From Clostridiales bacterium (GTDB taxonomy: Bacteria > Bacillota > Clostridia > Lachnospirales > Lachnospiraceae), in the NCBI GenBank assembly GCA_018372435.1, contig JAHAJA010000003.1:215149-279148 (forward strand): 64,000 nt of DNA, read 5' to 3'. How positions within the stretch are numbered: position 1 is the first letter of the stretch; the number at the start of each line of letters is the position of its first letter. The notes below the pieces were generated by a model. That model searched no databases, was not told the origin of the DNA, and saw nothing but the letters and a program-made list of their open reading frames with translations. This document shows, one piece after another, positions 26,931 through 35,761 of this stretch. A program made the translations under genes and the position numbers.

Positions 26931-27689
26931 TTACTTTGGATAGATTACCTGTAAAGTTGAAGGAAGGAAATGAAGAATACTATCACTTGGTTTGGTATCT
27001 GTAATCAGAACATCTAGGTCTGATAAATCACAGGTTTTACAGAAGTATTCTTGGCCAAGTTTAGTGCTGTCACATAGGAGAATATGTTGCTTAGAGCTTC
27101 GAAACATCTGTCTTTTAACCATGGCGTTATCCTCGCCAGCCTCTGTAATTCCACCAGTAATAGAAGCACCGCAACAAGAAAAGATAAGTTTATCGGCGCG
27201 ATAGTTTGAGAAAGTATCGATAGCAGGTTGTCCAATGGTAGAAGAATGATTGTGAATACGACCGCCACTAACAATTAGATTAATATGTTTGAATTCGTTA
27301 AGCACATTCATAGTAGCTAAACCATTCGTAACCACAGTTAATTTTTTATACATAGTAAGTTGTTTGGCAAGTACAGTAATCGTTGAACTTGAGTCAAAGA
27401 ATATGGTATCGAAGTCATGAATATATGTAAGTGCAAGTTCTGCAATAATCTTTTTCTTATCTAGATTTTTCTGAGATCGTACTAGCAGAGAATCATCTTG
27501 ATTAATCCCTTTTATAATTGCAGCACCGCCACGAATTCGAGTAAGAAGCCCTTTTCCTTCCATTTCCGCTAGATCCCTTCGTATGGTTGCTCCACTGGCA
27601 TATAATTTCTTACAAAGATAAGCAACTGTTACGCTTTGGTTTTCATTTAGTAGATCGAGAATTTGATTTTGTCTCTCATATGATAACAT
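26931..27689 (-). CDS. DeoR/GlpR-family transcriptional regulator
   Basis: A 252-aa repressor with a DeoR-type HTH (residues 1-57: MLSYERQNQILDLLNENQSV, then LYASGATIRRDLAEMEGKG) and a DeoRC sugar-phosphate sensor (about 75-235; FFDSSSTITVLAKQL, VTNGLATMNVL, LIVSGGRIH, LCDSTKLG). ATG 27689 is preferred to GTG 27698 because GAGGTG lies at correct spacing. It is divergent from the fucose operon at 27925, with repeated operator-like sequence between. A fuculose- or rhamnulose-1-phosphate inducer is inferred from context. Confidence 0.9.
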   Translation of the reverse strand: MLSYERQNQILDLLNENQSVTVAYLCKKLYASGATIRRDLAEMEGKGLLTRIRGGAAIIKGINQDDSLLVRSQKNLDKKKIIAELALTYIHDFDTIFFDSSSTITVLAKQLTMYKKLTVVTNGLATMNVLNEFKHINLIVSGGRIHNHSSTIGQPAIDTFSNYRADKLIFSCCGASITGGITEAGEDNAMVKRQMFRSSKQHILLCDSTKLGQEYFCKTCDLSDLDVLITDTKPSDSILHFLPSTLQVIYPK

Positions 27690-27703
27690 AGTAAACACCT
27701 CGT

Positions 27704-27836
27704 GATTGAAAATGATTAAAACTGATTAGTTATTATAGCACATTTGTGAGAATTCTTCAATATAAGTGCCATAGATAGACGATTATATAGAATGATTATA
27801 TAATACTAATGTGAAAATTAATCAAAAAGATTAATT
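27704..27836. promoter_or_regulatory. Fucose operon control region with candidate DeoR sites
   Basis: Next to the regulator, GATT(G/A)AAA-type units begin at 27704, 27714 and 27724, exactly one helical turn apart. Downstream, AATTAATC-AAAAA-GATTAATT is a perfect inverted repeat (27816-27836). A plus-strand promoter TAGACG-N17-TATAAT fits 27776-27804, so the inverted repeat would overlie the transcription start. Confidence 0.5.
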
Positions 27837-27924
27837 ATGAATAATTGCTGTTTACTAGAAGTAAGTAGTTAATTAGAATAAGAAAACAAACTCTATAAGA
27901 GTTAGGAGCACAAAGTTAAGGCAA

Positions 27925-28647
27925 ATGAAAGGATTGGATTACATAATGACAAATCAACAGCAAATCGAACAACAAATTAAGGAACAAATGTGTGATGTAT
28001 GTCACAAGATGTGGCAATTAGGTTGGGTGGCAGCAAACGATGGGAACGTAACAGTAAAATTAGAAGACAACACATTCTTTGCGACGCCAACAGGAATAAG
28101 TAAGAGTTTTATTACACCTGAAAAAATCGTTAAGATTGATAAAGATGGTAATGTATTAGAAGGACTTGAGGGGTATCGTCCTTCCTCTGAGATTAAGATG
28201 CACTTGCGTTGCTATACGGAAAGAGAAGATGTGGGTGCAGTTGTACATGCCCATCCACCAGTAGCAACAGGATATGCGGTTGCCCATAAATCCTTAGACA
28301 GTTACAATATGATTGAGACCGTAATCGCACTTGGGTCAATCCCTGTAACTCCATATGGAACACCATCTACGTACGAGGTACCAGATGCGATTGCATCATA
28401 CCTAGGAGAACACGATGCGGTATTATTAATGAATCATGGTGCATTAACAGTCGGTGCAGATTTAATTACTGCCTACTATAGAATGGAGACTTTGGAATTA
28501 TTTGCAAAGATTAATCTTACAGCTACACTTTTAGGTGGAGCAAAGGAAATCTCTAGAGATAACATTGATCGATTAATTAGTATGCGTGAAGGATATGGAG
28601 TAACAGGTAAACATCCAGGTTATAAGAAATACAATGACGAGGAGTAA
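27925..28647 (+). CDS. L-fuculose-phosphate aldolase-type class II aldolase
   Basis: A 240-aa Zn-dependent class II (AraD/FucA) aldolase, cleaving L-fuculose- or L-rhamnulose-1-phosphate to DHAP and L-lactaldehyde. Family features are NDGNVTVKL near residue 35, the acid/base Glu in RPSSEIKMHLRCY (about 92), the Zn His pair in VVHAHPPVATGYAV (about 112-114) and the third His in LLMNHGALTVGAD (about 173). ATG 27925 has AAGG close upstream; ATG 27946 has AAAGGA at 12 bases, so the start is uncertain. It is the first gene of the operon with the kinase (9-bp gap) and isomerase. Confidence 0.88.
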   Translation: MKGLDYIMTNQQQIEQQIKEQMCDVCHKMWQLGWVAANDGNVTVKLEDNTFFATPTGISKSFITPEKIVKIDKDGNVLEGLEGYRPSSEIKMHLRCYTEREDVGAVVHAHPPVATGYAVAHKSLDSYNMIETVIALGSIPVTPYGTPSTYEVPDAIASYLGEHDAVLLMNHGALTVGADLITAYYRMETLELFAKINLTATLLGGAKEISRDNIDRLISMREGYGVTGKHPGYKKYNDEE

Positions 28648-28656
28648 TGTTCGTAT

Positions 28657-30150
28657 ATGGGGAAAAGAGTATTAGCATTTGATTTCGGTGCTTCTAGTGG
28701 TAGAGCTATGCTAGGTACATTAGTAGATGGAGAGATTCAAATTGAAGAGATTCATCGTTTTGTTAATGAACCAGTAATTGTACATAAAACAATGTATTGG
28801 GATACCTTACGACTCTTTCATGAGATTAAACAAGGAATACGTAAGGCAAAGTTAAGGGGTGGATTTGATAGTATCGGTATTGACACATGGGGTGTTGATT
28901 TCGGATTATTAGACCGTGACGGCAATCTGTTAGAAAACAGCATTCATTACCGTGATCCAAGAACGAAGGGAATGATGGAAGAAAGTTTTCGTTACCTTGA
29001 TAAAGATACGTTCTATCAGATTACAGGAAATCAATTTATGGAGCTGAATACAGTATTCCAATTATTATCAATCAAACAAAATCGTCCAGAACTGTTAGAG
29101 CGTGCAGATGCTATGCTGTTAACCCCTGACTTGTTTGGATATTTTCTAACTGGTAAGAAATACAGCGAGTATTCTATAGCCTCCACGACCCAATTACTTG
29201 ATGCTAAGACTAAGACCTGGTCGGAAACGGTAATGGATAAGCTAGGATTACCAAAGAAGTTGCTGCAACCAATTGTATCTTGTCCAACGATCGTTGGTAC
29301 ATTACAGGAAGATATCTGTGAGGAACTGGGTGTAGAACCAGCTATAGTTGTTGCTATTGCTTCTCATGACACACAAAGTGCAATGGTCAGTGTACCAGCA
29401 ACAGAAGAGGATTTTGTGTTCTTAAGTTGTGGAACTTGGTCTTTACTTGGGACAGAGCTGCATGCACCTATTATTAATGAGGAAAGTAATCGATTGAATG
29501 TCACCAATGAAGGTGGTTGTGAAGGGAAAACATCCTTTCTTAAGAATATAATAGGTTTATGGTTAATACAAGAGAGTAGAAGACAATGGATTTTAGAAGG
29601 TAAGGAGTATTCCTTTGGAGAATTAGAGCAATTATCGAAGGAAGCAAAACCACTGCAATGTTTTATTGATCCAGATGCAGAAGAATTCGGACCAGCAGGT
29701 GACATCCCTTCAAGAATCAAAGAATATTGTAGAAGATCGAATCAATATGTTCCACAGTCAATTGGAGAAATTGTACGTTGTATTAATGAAAGTTTGGCTA
29801 TGAAATACAGATACAGTATGAAACAACTTAGAAATTGCACAGGTAAAGAATATCATAAACTATACATGGTTGGTGGTGGAATCCAAAGTAAATTACTCTG
29901 TCAGATGACAGCTGACTCTTGCGGTTTACAAGTTAGTGCAGGGCCAGTAGAAGCAACTATTATAGGAAATGTTGCTCAACAATTAATGGCTCTTGGTGAG
30001 TTTGATAGTTTGCAAGAGATTCGCGAGGTAATCGCAAGCTCACCAGAAGTACTAATCTATGAACCAAAGGACCATGACTTGTGGAACGAAGGGTATGAGA
30101 GATTTTTAAGGTTAATCTGTGATGAAATGCAAGGGTTTTGTATCAAATAA
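28657..30150 (+). CDS. FGGY sugar kinase (fuculokinase/rhamnulokinase)
   Basis: A 497-aa FGGY kinase. The fold signatures are AFDFGASSGRAML (phosphate 1), GIDTWGVDFGLLD, the Asp/His region IASHDTQSAM, FLSCGTWSLLG (phosphate 2) and YMVGGGIQSKLLCQM (adenosine). By eye it is closer to RhaB (rhamnulokinase) than to enteric FucK. In an operon with L-fucose isomerase and the aldolase it should phosphorylate L-fuculose, perhaps also rhamnulose. GAGGAG sits 13 bases upstream, at the end of the aldolase gene. Confidence 0.88.
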   Translation: MGKRVLAFDFGASSGRAMLGTLVDGEIQIEEIHRFVNEPVIVHKTMYWDTLRLFHEIKQGIRKAKLRGGFDSIGIDTWGVDFGLLDRDGNLLENSIHYRDPRTKGMMEESFRYLDKDTFYQITGNQFMELNTVFQLLSIKQNRPELLERADAMLLTPDLFGYFLTGKKYSEYSIASTTQLLDAKTKTWSETVMDKLGLPKKLLQPIVSCPTIVGTLQEDICEELGVEPAIVVAIASHDTQSAMVSVPATEEDFVFLSCGTWSLLGTELHAPIINEESNRLNVTNEGGCEGKTSFLKNIIGLWLIQESRRQWILEGKEYSFGELEQLSKEAKPLQCFIDPDAEEFGPAGDIPSRIKEYCRRSNQYVPQSIGEIVRCINESLAMKYRYSMKQLRNCTGKEYHKLYMVGGGIQSKLLCQMTADSCGLQVSAGPVEATIIGNVAQQLMALGEFDSLQEIREVIASSPEVLIYEPKDHDLWNEGYERFLRLICDEMQGFCIK

Positions 30151-30170
30151 TTTGAAAGGAAGAAAAATGA

Positions 30171-31961
30171 ATGAAGATGAATTATCCTAAGATTGGAATT
30201 CGCCCAACTATAGATGGAAGATGGGGCGGTGTTAGAGAAAGTCTTGAGACACAGACTATGAATATGGCAAAAGCTGCTGCACAGCTAATAGAGGCAAATC
30301 TAAGATATCCAGATGGTACACCAGTACAATGTGTAATCTCTCACACTACAATTGGTAGCGGTGCAGAAGCAGCAAGTTGTGCAGAACAATTTGGTAAAGA
30401 GAAAGTATGTGCTACTCTTACTGTTACTCCATGTTGGTGCTATGGTTCGGAGACATTCGATATGGACCCACATACCATCAAGGCGGTTTGGGGATTTAAT
30501 GGAACAGAAAGACCAGGTGCAGTATATTTGGCTGCGGTACTTGCAGCACATGCACAAAGGGGGTTACCAGCATTTTCAATCTATGGACATGATGTGCAAG
30601 ACAAAGATGATACAAGTGTACCAGCAGATGTACAAGAGAAGATTCTCACATTTGCTCGTTGTGCAATTGCAGTTGGTTGTATGAAGAATAAAGCTTATGT
30701 TAATCTAGGTGGAGTTTCTATGGGAATTGCAGGTTCATACTGCGATGCAGAATTCTTCCAAAAATACTTGGGAATCCGTGCTGAATGGGTGGACATGACA
30801 GAGATTATTCGTCGCATAACACTAAAAATCTACGATCATGAAGAGTATGAAAAAGCACTTGCGTGGGTAAAAGCATATTGTAAAGAAGGATTTGATTGTA
30901 ATGCAGAAAAAGACTACCCAGAGATTATTACAAAATCCAAGGTGGTACCAGCGGATAAAGATTGGGAGTTTGTTGTAAAACAAACACTAATTGCAAGAGA
31001 TATCATCTATGGTAACGAAAAACTAGGTGCTATGGGATGGCATGAGGAGGCACTTGGAAGAAATGGTATTGCAGGAGGATTTCAAGGTCAGAGAATGTGG
31101 ACTGATTGGTTACCGAATGGTGATTTTATGGAAGCAATTATGGCTTCTACGTTCGATTGGAATGGCCCTAAGATGCCAACACCATTTGCCACAGAGAATG
31201 ATACCTGTAATGGAGTAGCAATGTTACTCGGTACTTTAGTAACTAATACAGCTCCATGTTTCCATGATGTCAGAACGTATTGGAGTAAAGAAGCCTGTGA
31301 GCGAGTAACGGGTAAGGCTCCAAGTGGAGTTGCAAAAGATGGATTTATTCATTTGATTAACTCAGGGGCTACAGCACTTGATGGAACGGGTGCAAGTAAA
31401 GATGAAGCTGGTATGGGTGTTATGAAACCATTCTGGGATATGACGGATGAGGATATCAAAGCTTGTACAGATGCAACGGATTGGTGCCGTGCTAATTATG
31501 AATACTTCAGAGGTGGCGGCTTCTCTTCCCACTTTAAGACAATGGCTGAGATGCCAATCACTATGTTACGTATGAATATGGTAGATGGTATTGGACCAGT
31601 TCTTCAGATTGCGGAGGGATATACAGCTGTTCTTGAAGATGATGTACATAATACAATTGATGTAAGAACTGACCGTACTTGGCCTACTACTTGGTTTGTA
31701 CCTAATCTAACTGGGGAAGGTGCTTTCAAAGATGTTTATAGTGTAATGGCTAACTGGGGAGCAAACCATGGTGTGACTGTGTATGGACATGTGGGAGACC
31801 GTCTCATTACATTGGCTTCAATGCTTCGTATTCCTGTTAATATGCATAACGTTTCTGATGATAGAATATTCCGCCCACACAGCTGGGCTTCCTTTGGCAC
31901 AATGAATAAGGAAGCTGCTGATTATGAATCTTGTAAATTCTATGGCCCGCTATATAAATAA
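30171..31961 (+). CDS. fucI: L-fucose isomerase
   Basis: A 596-aa Mn2+-dependent ketol isomerase converting L-fucose to L-fuculose; size and sequence are typical of FucI. Features are IGIRPTIDGRWGGVRESLE at the N-terminus, the metal and catalytic region around MGIAGSYCDAEFFQKYLGIR with the Glu downstream (EWVDMTEI), and the C-terminal ligand-binding stretch MHNVSDDRIFRPHSW. ATG 30171 follows GAAAGGAAG. It is the last gene of the three-gene catabolic operon, followed immediately by a strong terminator. A fucose porter is not in the operon; the EamA protein 140 bases on is a candidate. Confidence 0.95.
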   Translation: MKMNYPKIGIRPTIDGRWGGVRESLETQTMNMAKAAAQLIEANLRYPDGTPVQCVISHTTIGSGAEAASCAEQFGKEKVCATLTVTPCWCYGSETFDMDPHTIKAVWGFNGTERPGAVYLAAVLAAHAQRGLPAFSIYGHDVQDKDDTSVPADVQEKILTFARCAIAVGCMKNKAYVNLGGVSMGIAGSYCDAEFFQKYLGIRAEWVDMTEIIRRITLKIYDHEEYEKALAWVKAYCKEGFDCNAEKDYPEIITKSKVVPADKDWEFVVKQTLIARDIIYGNEKLGAMGWHEEALGRNGIAGGFQGQRMWTDWLPNGDFMEAIMASTFDWNGPKMPTPFATENDTCNGVAMLLGTLVTNTAPCFHDVRTYWSKEACERVTGKAPSGVAKDGFIHLINSGATALDGTGASKDEAGMGVMKPFWDMTDEDIKACTDATDWCRANYEYFRGGGFSSHFKTMAEMPITMLRMNMVDGIGPVLQIAEGYTAVLEDDVHNTIDVRTDRTWPTTWFVPNLTGEGAFKDVYSVMANWGANHGVTVYGHVGDRLITLASMLRIPVNMHNVSDDRIFRPHSWASFGTMNKEAADYESCKFYGPLYK

Positions 31962-31985
31962 AATTAGGTAATTATTAAGGGATTG

Positions 31986-32023
31986 AAGGCAAAAGTTAAA
32001 GAGCATTTAACTTTTGCCTTTTT
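31986..32023 (+). terminator. Fucose operon terminator
   Basis: AAGGCAAAAGTTAAA and its exact complement around a 5-nt loop, with TTT following. It is a textbook intrinsic terminator. Confidence 0.88.
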
Positions 32024-32099
32024 GGACTTTTATTTTAAAATCATATCATGTACAATTGGCTTGTAACAAAACAAATGTTAGAAAAGAGGAAACGTATTT

Positions 32100-32993
32100 A
32101 TGTGGTTTTGGTTAGCTATAGTGGCTCTATTATGTTGGAGTGGATCCGATTTGTTCAGTAAGATTGGTTCTAAGCCAGATGATAAGAACAGTCACTTAAA
32201 GATGGTTATGGCAGTTGGTCTTGTTATGGGACTTCATGCATTGTATGAAATATTTATAGTAGGTACTTCAATTACTCTGGGAGATTTTATAACGTATCTG
32301 CCAGTTTCAATGTTGTATATTATATCGATGACGATTGGATATATTGGACTTCGTTATATTGAGTTATCGATTTCTTCACCAATTTGTAATTCTTCTGGTG
32401 CAATCGCGGCACTTGGTTGCTTTCTATTCTTAGGCCAAAGAATGAGTGGTCTTCAAACATTTGCGGTACTTCTTGTTTGTATAGGAGTTGTTGGTCTTGG
32501 ATTCGTTGAAATGAAAGAAGATAAAGAACTTCGTGTTAAGAGACAAAGTACAGCAAACGTAAAATATACGAAGAGCTTGCTTGCTATCTTACTTCCTATA
32601 CTATACTGTATCATTGATGCAGCAGGTACATTAGCTGATAGTCTTGTTTTAGAGAAGTTAAATGAGAATACGGCCAATGTGGCATATGAATTAACATTTC
32701 TTTTCTTAGGAATTATGGCGTTTATCTATGTCGTTGTTATTAAGAAAGAAAAATTAACGGTTAAAAGAGAAAGTCCTAAATTCGTGGCAGCTATCTTTGA
32801 AACTGCAGGACAGTTTGCATATATCTTTGCAGTTGGTGCGAATGCGATTGCTGCAGCGCCAGTTATTTCTTCATACTGCGTGGCTTCCGTGTTATGGAGT
32901 AGGATATTTCTTAAGGAAAAGTTGTCAATGAAACACTATGCAATGATTATCATTTGTGTAATTGGTATTATAATTCTTGGTACTTTCGAGTAA
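32100..32993 (+). CDS. EamA/DMT-family transporter
   Basis: A 297-aa protein with ten predicted membrane segments and two EamA repeats (about 5-135 and 160-295). The first is WFWLAIVALLCWSGSDLFSK, and PICNSSGAIAALGCFLFLGQRM carries the conserved repeat end; the second ends VASVLWSRIFLKEKLS. GAGGAAACG precedes ATG 32100. It is separated from fucI by a terminator, so it is transcribed alone. Members move metabolites such as amino acids, nucleotide sugars or small sugars; a role in fucose or lactaldehyde/propanediol traffic is conjecture from position only. Confidence 0.85.
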   Translation: MWFWLAIVALLCWSGSDLFSKIGSKPDDKNSHLKMVMAVGLVMGLHALYEIFIVGTSITLGDFITYLPVSMLYIISMTIGYIGLRYIELSISSPICNSSGAIAALGCFLFLGQRMSGLQTFAVLLVCIGVVGLGFVEMKEDKELRVKRQSTANVKYTKSLLAILLPILYCIIDAAGTLADSLVLEKLNENTANVAYELTFLFLGIMAFIYVVVIKKEKLTVKRESPKFVAAIFETAGQFAYIFAVGANAIAAAPVISSYCVASVLWSRIFLKEKLSMKHYAMIIICVIGIIILGTFE

Positions 32994-33073
32994 TAACTGT
33001 ATAAAAAAGTTAAATTAATCATATTGGATAAAAATAATTAGTAGTTCGTATTGACAAATTAGTATCTAGATTT

Positions 33074-33113
33074 AAGGACAAAAGTGCAATTGTCAGCACT
33101 TTTGTCCTTTTTT
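33074..33113. terminator. Bidirectional terminator
   Basis: AAGGACAAAAGTGC pairs with GCACTTTTGTCCTT, followed by T4-6 on either strand. It separates the convergent EamA and metG genes. Confidence 0.88.
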
Positions 33114-33126
33114 AATAGTGATTAAG

Positions 33127-35085
33127 TTAAAATTGGCTTTCATGCTTTTTGAAAAAGTCAACCTTTGGTTCGAGGTATTCCAGAGGTACATTAGAATCTA
33201 GGAAAAAAGTAAGTGGTTCGAAGATATAGTCCCAGTTCCAAATCTTTTTATCAGCATGGAGATAAGCTTGAATCATTTCACATCCGCTAGGAGCTATGGA
33301 GTGTAATAAGGTCATAGTAACACGTACCGCATGGAAGGAATCTATCAGTACTTGTTTACGAAGTTCATCATCGCCTGTAGATTCGGCTTGTTTCATAGAA
33401 TTAACCCAGTATTTATTTGCATTTCTAATATAGGTGTCTAGTAAGTAGGTTAAAGAATGAAATTCATGATTATACATACCACGTTCGAAGTCAAGGATTG
33501 CATTCTCGCCCTCATCCAGTATGGAAGGGGTAATTGTACCATCAGGAATCTTGCTATCATAATATTTCTGAACCGTGTAGAAACAAGAACGCACAAGTCT
33601 ATTGAATACATTGGTTAATAAGTTTCCTTCTTTTAAAACGGTATCAGCTACTTTCGGATCGGCACCTGGAATATAAGGTTTCGGCATAAAGCTAACACTC
33701 TTATTTGATAAACCAAGGCTAAGAAAATGAATTCTTAATTGTTCTGGCGTATAATAAGATAGCAATTCCTTAGCCATAGGTGGTTTAATATCGGAACTAC
33801 TACTTGCCTTCTTATCTAGGAATAGGATGTGATTGTTAGCGATTAGATGAGGTAGTTGTAATTGACCATCATCTGGTATAATCTTGCTATCATCATCTTG
33901 TAATGCCATGAATAACCCCATCTCTGCAATACCATAGAAGTAGATATTATCTTCTCCAATAAATTGATATACCATAGAGTCTTTGGAATTCCACCAGTCT
34001 TTCCAAGCGTCTTCAGACTCTCCATGTTCCATAAGATAAGTCTTAGTGAAGGAAATTGGTGCCCATAAGGACTCTGGCCAAACCCAGAAGGTTAGTGGCG
34101 TATCATCAGAATCCACTTCTGGAACGGGAACTCCCCATTCAATATTACCAGTTAGACGGAATGGTACAAGTGTTTTACCTGTTCGGTATTGTACACCATG
34201 AGAAGATAGAAGTTCCTGGGCGGTTTCACGTTCTGTTAATGTTTGAAACACAAGAGTGAGAGAGGATTTGTTTGATTGTTCGTCAATCTCGAAGTTTGGA
34301 AGATGGTTTTGTAACGTAGTTACAACGTCAGCAAAGTCTTTTTTAACATAGATACAAGGATTCTTCAAAAACTCTTCTATGGTATTGATCAGGTATTTGC
34401 GGTGATTGGTATTCAATCGTAAGTAATCATTTCGTTCTTTCAGGAGCCCGAGGTAGGCTTCTAAATCAAAATACCAATTCGAAACGTAGGTAACCTCTGG
34501 TTTCAAACCTGATAAGGTGCTTACTGGATCAATTAAATCGCAAGGCATATATTGATGTCCAAGAGAACATTCGTCAGCATAGGCTTTTTCAGAAGAACAA
34601 CCTTGAATCGGACATTTACCAACGACTTGGCGACCATTTAATAACACCTTGAATTCAGGATCATAGAATTGTGAATTCTTTAGTTTCTTCAAAGCACCTT
34701 TTTCATAGAGTTTCTTGAAGATGGTAGCAGATATTTCGTTATGAACGTCAGCTGCTTTATCAAGTGCAGATGCTGCAAAAAGATCAAGACTGATTTCGTA
34801 GTCATCTAAAGCTTCTTTTTGTTTTATGTGATTACTGCGAACGTAATCTTGTATGGTAATAGAATCGTTCTTTTCTAATTTTCTATAACTTTCTAAGATT
34901 GGTGAACCATAGCAATCGGTACCTGATACGAAGATTACATTGTCTTTGCCAATGCGGTCTCGAAGAAATCTTGCGTAAGTGTCAGCATGAACAAACACAC
35001 CTCCTACGTGGCCAAAGTGTAATTCTTTATTGCCATAAGGCATACCTGCGGTAACTACCGCTCTTTTTGGGAATAAGGGTCTCAT
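33127..35085 (-). CDS. metG: Methionyl-tRNA synthetase-like class I tRNA ligase
   Basis: A 652-aa class I synthetase. The MetRS N-terminal motif is present (VVTAGMPYGNKELHFGH; HIGH-type HFGH), with the Zn knuckle (CPIQGC, then CSLGHQYMPC at about 165-190) and the core GEDNIYFYGIAEMG. The KMSKS loop is replaced by LDKKASSSSDIKPP, carrying an insertion, so ATP/transition-state binding is atypical. The C-terminal tRNA-binding EMAPII domain of many MetRSs is absent. The upstream T-box with an AUG specifier candidate supports methionine. It may be a second MetRS; the standard enzyme would lie elsewhere. The ATG at 35085 follows AAAGGAC. Confidence 0.82.
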   Translation of the reverse strand: MRPLFPKRAVVTAGMPYGNKELHFGHVGGVFVHADTYARFLRDRIGKDNVIFVSGTDCYGSPILESYRKLEKNDSITIQDYVRSNHIKQKEALDDYEISLDLFAASALDKAADVHNEISATIFKKLYEKGALKKLKNSQFYDPEFKVLLNGRQVVGKCPIQGCSSEKAYADECSLGHQYMPCDLIDPVSTLSGLKPEVTYVSNWYFDLEAYLGLLKERNDYLRLNTNHRKYLINTIEEFLKNPCIYVKKDFADVVTTLQNHLPNFEIDEQSNKSSLTLVFQTLTERETAQELLSSHGVQYRTGKTLVPFRLTGNIEWGVPVPEVDSDDTPLTFWVWPESLWAPISFTKTYLMEHGESEDAWKDWWNSKDSMVYQFIGEDNIYFYGIAEMGLFMALQDDDSKIIPDDGQLQLPHLIANNHILFLDKKASSSSDIKPPMAKELLSYYTPEQLRIHFLSLGLSNKSVSFMPKPYIPGADPKVADTVLKEGNLLTNVFNRLVRSCFYTVQKYYDSKIPDGTITPSILDEGENAILDFERGMYNHEFHSLTYLLDTYIRNANKYWVNSMKQAESTGDDELRKQVLIDSFHAVRVTMTLLHSIAPSGCEMIQAYLHADKKIWNWDYIFEPLTFFLDSNVPLEYLEPKVDFFKKHESQF

Positions 35086-35194
35086 ATACGAATCGTCCTT
35101 TCTACGTGTACTTTTAGAATACTAAATTTGGTTAGGGATCAAAAGGTCAAAGACCAAGTGACACACCATTTTAAATTATTGATTAAAAAAGGGT

Positions 35195-35491
35195 AAAAAA
35201 AATCACCTCCTACAGTTATGCGTAGGGGCGATAGATTCGCGGTGCCACCCTATTTCATTCCTATGTCACCATAGAAATCTCGTCAAGTACAGAGCGTTAT
35301 TGTAGTGATAATTCACTCGTCTTATACTATAGTTCTGTAACGGGAACAACCGTCATAGCATCATCAATTTCGAATCCGTATGAAGCTCCAAGACTTGTTT
35401 CATTCAATCTGCATTCATTCCTTCTCAGCTACCGGAACTCTCTGGGGAAATAAGATAGAATTACTTTCTCTCTTCAACGCTTTTGTTATTT
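35195..35491 (-). ncRNA. T-box riboswitch, probably methionine-specific
   Basis: Minus-strand leader of metG. It opens near 35484 with GCGTTGAAGAGAG, as T-box stem I does. The invariant T-box GGGTGGCACCGCG is at 35250-35238. A terminator (ATCGCCCCTAC with GTAGGAGGTGAT, then T8) occupies 35232-35195 and overlaps the region the antiterminator would use. An ATG triplet at 35403-35401 followed by A sits in the expected specifier area, which fits methionine. Uncharged tRNA-Met would favour readthrough. Specifier assignment needs folding. Confidence 0.9.
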
Positions 35492-35497
35492 TTATAA

Positions 35498-35526
35498 AGT
35501 ATAGTTCTTTATATAGCATTTGTCAA
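35498..35526 (-). promoter_or_regulatory. Promoter of the T-box/metG transcript
   Basis: TTGACA (35526-35521), 17-bp spacer, TATACT (35503-35498) on the minus strand. Transcription would start near 35491, just before stem I. Confidence 0.8.
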
Positions 35527-35681
35527 GGCTGTATGTTCATGGGCTTAAGTGTGTCACATATACCCATGTGAATGAGTTGTAGTTTTTAAAGAATTTATTA
35601 AAATAAGACTCCTTAAAGTTCGGACTATAAACACTCTGTATGGATATATCTTGAGAAGGCTCTTGAAAAGGGAGAATATAT

Positions 35682-35729
35682 GTAACGCAATACAGAGGAA
35701 CCTTGTAAACATATTCTGTATTGCGTTAC
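35682..35729 (-). terminator. Inverted repeat after the M56 gene
   Basis: Perfect 15-bp arms GTAACGCAATACAGA and TCTGTATTGCGTTAC around an 18-nt loop. No long T run follows, so termination may be inefficient or factor-assisted. It lies 32 bases past the M56 stop. Confidence 0.6.
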
Positions 35730-35761
35730 TTAATACTAGTTGATAAGTTATAACTAGAAAT

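Noticed and set aside
35380..35571. 63-aa plus-strand open frame
   Set aside because: It is antisense to the T-box leader and metG promoter, whose conserved elements explain the sequence.
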